From assembly GCA_015222595.1 (NCBI GenBank), contig JADFVP010000243.1, positions 1 through 16,566 on the forward strand: a stretch of DNA of 16,566 bases, in the 5' to 3' direction. The stretch comes from Pseudomonadota bacterium (GTDB lineage Bacteria > Desulfobacterota > GWC2-55-46 > JADFVP01). How positions within the stretch are numbered: position 1 is the first letter of the stretch; every line of letters starts with the position of its first letter. Below are positions 15,499 through 16,566 of this stretch, one piece after another. A program made the translations under genes and the position numbers. The notes below the pieces were generated by a model that saw only the letters and a list, made by a program, of their open reading frames with translations, made no database searches and had not been told where the DNA came from.

Positions 15499-15514
15499 TT
15501 TAATTAAATAACGG

Positions 15515-16051
15515 TTATGACTTCTCTACCTGAATGAAGTCCAGCTCTACAGGTGTGGCGCGACCGAAGATACTTACCAGCACGCGGAGCTTGCCCTTAT
15601 CCGGCTTCACCTCTTCTACCATGCCGGTAAAGTTGGTGAACGGCCCGTCTATTACCCTTACGTTCTCGCCGGTCTCGAAAAGAACCTTCGGCTTCGGCCT
15701 TACTGCGCCCTCCTCCATCTGATGGGTTATGCGCTTTATCTCGGCTTCGGGCACGGCTGGCGGCATCTCTGTGTCCTGACCGCCGACAAAGCCGGTAACC
15801 TTCGGCGTAGACTTCACTATATGCCAGGTCTCGTCGTTCAAGATCATATTTACAAGTATATAGCCGGGAAAGAATTTTCTCGTAGTAGTTCTCTTTACTC
15901 CCTTGGCCATCTCAACTACCTTCTCGGAAGGTACAAGAACCTCTCCGAAGAGTTCTTCCTTGTCGGCAGTCCGAATACCCTCTTCGAGCGCTGCCTTCAC
16001 CTTGTTCTCATACCCTGAGTAGGTGTGTACTACGTACCACTTCTTCTCCAT
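15515..16051 (-). CDS. nusG: Transcription elongation/antitermination factor NusG
   Basis: NusG binds the polymerase clamp across the RpoB-RpoC cleft, aids elongation and links RNA polymerase with Rho or the ribosomal protein S10. The protein has 178 residues, normal for the family. The N-terminal NGN domain starts KKWYVVHTYSGYENKVK and includes RKFFPGYILVNM around 58-69. The C-terminal KOW domain spans about 125-178 and includes GENVRVIDGPFTNFTGMVEE. Start is the ATG at 16049-16051, with GGAG 4 bases ahead. It lies 89 bases after secE, the common pair in bacteria. Confidence 0.98.
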   Translation of the reverse strand: MEKKWYVVHTYSGYENKVKAALEEGIRTADKEELFGEVLVPSEKVVEMAKGVKRTTTRKFFPGYILVNMILNDETWHIVKSTPKVTGFVGGQDTEMPPAVPEAEIKRITHQMEEGAVRPKPKVLFETGENVRVIDGPFTNFTGMVEEVKPDKGKLRVLVSIFGRATPVELDFIQVEKS

Positions 16052-16140
16052 ACTGCTCCTGACTTATAGCCCCCAAACTCCGCACACCAAAGATGAACCG
16101 GAAGTCTAAAGGGGCCTCTGCCTGATTCCAGGCTAATAAG

Positions 16141-16332
16141 CTATTTAATGATAAAGCCAATTCCTTTTGAAAGGAAGAGGTCGACAAGGCCTAGAAAGGC
16201 GGCAAGCACAAATGTCACGACGACAACGACCCAGGTGGAACTCATAGTCTGCTGCTTGGTAGGCCACACTACCTTTCTGAGTTCGCTACGGGCGTCTGTA
16301 ATAAACTTTTTTGTTTCGGCTATCGAGATCAT
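16141..16332 (-). CDS. secE: Preprotein translocase subunit SecE
   Basis: SecE clamps the two halves of the SecY channel in the inner membrane and is essential for Sec export. The product from the ATG at 16330-16332 has 63 residues, the short single-helix form found in most bacteria. The amphipathic region holds the conserved ELRKVVWPTKQQT around 16-28. One membrane segment of about 20 residues, rich in Val, Leu and Phe, covers about 33-54. A TTG at 16341 would add three residues; neither start has a clear Shine-Dalgarno, and I prefer the ATG. It sits between tRNA-Trp and nusG, as is usual. Confidence 0.95.
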   Translation of the reverse strand: MISIAETKKFITDARSELRKVVWPTKQQTMSSTWVVVVVTFVLAAFLGLVDLFLSKGIGFIIK

Positions 16333-16388
16333 ACCAACCAATCTATATTTCTGCGTCAGATCCGTACGCGACGCGTCATTGAAAAGTT

Positions 16389-16397
16389 AAAAAAAAA
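16389..16397 (-). terminator. T9 tract directly after tRNA-Trp
   Basis: The minus strand has nine T residues starting one base after the encoded CCA end of the tRNA. With the tRNA acceptor and T-arm as the upstream stem this could cause partial termination, or it may only mark the 3' cleavage region. No separate hairpin precedes it. Confidence 0.3.
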
Positions 16398-16398
16398 G

Positions 16399-16475
16399 TG
16401 GCAGGCCAGGAGGGATTCGAACCCCCAACATGCGGTTTTGGAGACCGCCGCTCTAGCCGTTAGAGCTACTGGCCT
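16399..16475 (-). tRNA. trpT: tRNA-Trp (anticodon CCA)
   Basis: The minus strand folds as a full cloverleaf of 74 bases plus an encoded CCA. The acceptor stem AGGCCAG pairs with CTGGCCT, with G as discriminator base. The D stem is GCTC / GAGC, the anticodon stem GCGGT / ACCGC, with loop CTCCAAA giving anticodon CCA. The T-arm has loop TTCGAAT. Anticodon CCA and G73 are tryptophan identity elements. tRNA-Trp ahead of secE is a common arrangement in bacteria and suggests co-transcription. Confidence 0.97.
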
Positions 16476-16566
16476 GTTGTGCTTCTAGTCCCCGTCACCC
16501 AATATCGTGTCAAGGGCCTAACCTAAGTACTTTCCGTGTCGGCACTTCATTCCGGCGACCTCCAAA
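16476..16566 (-). promoter_or_regulatory. Upstream region of tRNA-Trp with a perfect -35 box
   Basis: A TTGACA lies on the minus strand at 16508-16513. At 17 bases the -10 would be GACTAG (16485-16490), a poor match; with 18 or 19 bases it is ACTAGA or CTAGAA, also weak. Transcription would begin very near the tRNA 5' end. At the window edge GGAGG precedes an ATG by 8 bases, but that frame closes after 10 codons. No end of a preceding gene such as rpmG or tuf is recognisable. Confidence 0.35.

Noticed and set aside
16518..16550. Ten-codon frame with GGAGG and ATG at the right edge
   Set aside because: Too short, no resemblance to rpmG or another gene expected here; the ribosome-site match may be chance.

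Overview
The window carries a bacterial secE-nusG / rplKAJL-rpoBC / str (rpsL-rpsG-fusA-tuf) cluster, all on the minus strand. In transcription order, from high to low coordinates, it reads tRNA-Trp, secE, nusG, rplK, rplA, rplJ, rplL, rpoB, rpoC, rpsL, rpsG, fusA and the first 18 codons of tuf, which runs off the left edge. Every gene is intact, of normal family length and single copy. I see no mobile element, CRISPR array, phage gene, defence gene or accessory gene, and no supportable gene on the plus strand. The lineage cannot be fixed from this window. The Gram-negative style of RpoB (about 1386 aa) and RpoC (about 1394 aa), the RpoC N-terminus and the gene order resemble Deltaproteobacteria (Desulfobacterota) and related phyla; this is inference with low confidence.

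Region by region. At 16399-16566 are tRNA-Trp(CCA) and a perfect TTGACA box that could start the transcript. At 13019-16341 are the Sec subunit SecE, the elongation factor NusG and ribosomal proteins L11, L1, L10 and L7/L12. Two leader structures interrupt this part: a hairpin in front of rplK that resembles an L1 binding site, and a typical L10 leader in front of rplJ. A 14-bp hairpin followed by a T-rich tract lies 4 bases past the rplL stop and probably acts as an attenuator or terminator. At 3777-12619 are the two large RNA polymerase subunits, rpoB and rpoC. At 1-3593 is the streptomycin (str) operon, introduced by two candidate sigma70 promoters with perfect -35 boxes.

Together these genes make the core of gene expression: RNA polymerase and its elongation factor, the ribosomal stalk (L10, L7/L12), the L1 and L11 regions, two 30S proteins, both elongation GTPases, the tryptophan tRNA and a translocon subunit. 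Clustering lets ribosome and polymerase synthesis be controlled together.

The genes are ordinary. The less usual part is the spacing. Gaps between genes are long for this operon: 497 bp between rpoB and rpoC, 398 bp between rplL and rpoB, 275 bp before rplJ, 248 bp (or 255, by start choice) before fusA and 188 bp before tuf. Several hold direct repeats, palindromes and hairpins. Three genes use non-ATG starts that the Shine-Dalgarno position decides (rpoC TTG, rplJ TTG, fusA GTG). I found no previously undescribed system; the best candidates for a second look are the rpoB-rpoC gap and the leader RNAs.
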